In this document: positions 63,201 to 64,000 of the stretch, one piece after another
Layout: each line of letters begins with the position of its first letter
How positions within the stretch are numbered: the first letter of the stretch is position 1
Assembly: GCA_914767885.1 (NCBI GenBank)
Contig: CAJZBQ010000051.1
Span: 124,001 to 188,000, forward strand
Source of the DNA: Blepharisma stoltei
Taxonomy: Eukaryota; Ciliophora; Heterotrichea; Heterotrichida; Blepharismidae
Direction of reading: 5' to 3'
Length of the DNA: 64,000 nucleotides
Made by a program: the position numbers and the translations under genes
Notes under the pieces: model-generated
What the model was told of the DNA's origin: nothing
The model's input: the letters and a program-made list of their open reading frames with translations, nothing else
The model's database searches: none

Positions 63201-64000
63201 TTGTATGCAAATTAAGCTTATTACAGATTAATTCAAAATTTGAGTTCCAAATTCTATTTAATAATTGGCCTCTTTCTATACAATGAACAGAAACTTGCCT
63301 TATAATTTCTTTAAAGCAGGCTGTATAAATAAGCTGAAGAGCTTCAGTTTTATTTTCTATTGTAGCGAATTCTGTATGGTATACATATTTATCTAGCATA
63401 TAATCAAGCCAATTACATAAAAGCTCAACTTCTCGACGTCCAGAAGGGGCTCCTCTCTCTGTATTTAAATTAATATTTTTTTCTACCTTTGAAGGATTTC
63501 CTATACTTTTTGATCGATTTCCTGCATAATTCGGTGGCTTTTCTTCAGAGATTTGAGTTAGTCTTGCTTGTATTAACCCAGATTGCGTTTTAAATAAAAG
63601 TCCGCCCTCTTTGGCTAGGTTTGAGATTTTTGTCTCTATAAATTTATTTGATTTCCGTTTTACTATTTCTAAATCTTTCATAAATTTTTCATGGTAAAAA
63701 TCATCCATGTTGTAAACTTCATTTTTTATAGGACTTTCGGTTATTTTAATCACTTGGGTGTTATTTTTCGCACTTTCATTGTCTTTATTTACAATATTTT
63801 GCAACTTGTCAAGCTCAGTTGGCAGAGGTAGCATTAAAATTTCTGGCTCTTTAAGCCCTAAAACTTCTTTAAGCTCGTTTTGACTTCTATTAAATAGGTT
63901 TTTGAGTTTTTCAGGCCGATCTTTTGTATGAGAAACGTCTCTAGACAAAGGGCAGGACTCACAATGGCTTCTTTGATTGGAATCATGAATTTTTGAAATT
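60271..64000 (-). CDS. Axonemal dynein light-chain-domain protein (AXDND1-like), 5' end off window
   Basis: Open to the right edge. Near 63200-63450 the Ax_dynein_light signature appears (GRREVELLCNWLDYML.., IYTACFKEIIRQVSVHCIERG). A long coiled coil follows (KQRFKELVSKNQKNYEEKL, then SEQSQEIESLRNELNEEK), then Glu/Lys-rich linker and a C-terminal helical part (YGLKSVAEDKFKEVILSAIC) ending TAA 60271-60273. IESs 63123-63218 and 60746-61347 must be removed: the block below 60746 has no ATG, and the block above 61347 has no natural stop except through foldback DNA. TGA is Trp at the RQW site. Likely a ciliary axoneme or dynein-associated protein, by family. Confidence 0.75.
60746..61347. mobile_element. 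Foldback IES, 602 bp, TA-bounded
   Basis: TTTTGATAGTGTGCATTTCT and CCGAAGTACATTT (about 61030-61075) reappear inverted at about 61185-61230. Joining TA 60746-60747 to TA 61348-61349 gives Lys-Lys-Gly-Tyr-Asp-Glu-Leu-Leu-Gln, in frame, fusing two ORFs that each lack an end. Confidence 0.72.
63123..63218. mobile_element. TA-bounded IES, 96 bp
   Basis: It contains TAA stops. The cut TA 63123-63124 / 63219-63220 joins Ile-Cys-Asn to Arg-Ile-Asn-Ser in frame, right after the dynein light-chain signature, and continues into the coiled coil. Confidence 0.75.

Noticed and set aside
1-64000. A Mollicute-like bacterium (TGA=Trp, AT-rich)
   Set aside because: RasGEF, copine, MINDY, RPA32 and dynein-related genes with 15-nt GT..AG introns are eukaryotic; no bacterial operons or ribosome binding sites are seen.
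1-64000. Telomere or chromosome-breakage repeats
   Set aside because: No tandem CCCTAA-type array was found on either strand.

Overview
The window looks like germline (micronuclear, or somatic-plus-IES) DNA of a heterotrich ciliate close to Blepharisma. Three signals point there. (1) TGA is read as Trp: in-frame TGA falls where the copine, MINDY and RasGEF families keep Trp, and every inferred gene ends in TAA or TAG. (2) Introns are 15 nt, GT..AG (50409-50423, 36015-36029, 41064-41078, 40912-40926). (3) Many genes are broken by AT-rich or palindromic inserts whose removal at a repeated TA (or T-N-A, or a short direct repeat) restores frame and family alignment. These are called IESs (internal eliminated sequences) here. 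Because of TGA=Trp and the IESs, standard-code ORFs are only fragments of genes.

Layout. 1-20.6 kb: a tandem array, all on the minus strand, of five copies of a secreted cysteine-rich repeat protein. The 7390-10407 copy is intact, 3924-6534 is a shorter copy that becomes open only after four excisions, and 1-2961, 12486-18520 and 19424-20632 are decayed. Each copy carries a similar upstream block of about 0.9 kb. A LINE reverse transcriptase remnant and a decayed ORF lie among them. 21.6-34.9 kb: two tandem paralogues of a large REJ/GPS-type (polycystin-1-like) membrane protein. After removing their different insert sets they encode 1688 and 1685 aa. 35.5-64 kb: compact single-copy genes: a coiled-coil protein, a RasGEF, a MINDY deubiquitinase, a Pro-rich protein, an EF-hand protein, a copine, several unknown proteins, anamorsin (Dre2/CIAPIN1), RPA32 and an axonemal dynein light-chain-domain protein that runs off the right edge. 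Intergenic gaps are often only 10-120 bp.

Mobile DNA. At least four kinds of insert are visible: (a) MITEs with CTCCC..GGGAG ends flanked by a 3-bp T-N-A duplication, including nested copies and a 3.5-kb composite at 46809-50333; (b) other palindromic MITEs flanked by TA (32487, 52603, 52102, 56570); (c) short AT-rich TA-bounded IESs of 30-100 bp; (d) higher-GC, retroposon-like inserts with 11-17 bp target-site duplications inside coding exons (13169, 23424, 46112, 54978). Frame arithmetic after excision was checked by hand for most genes. No alignment or database search was possible, so protein names rest on motif recognition.
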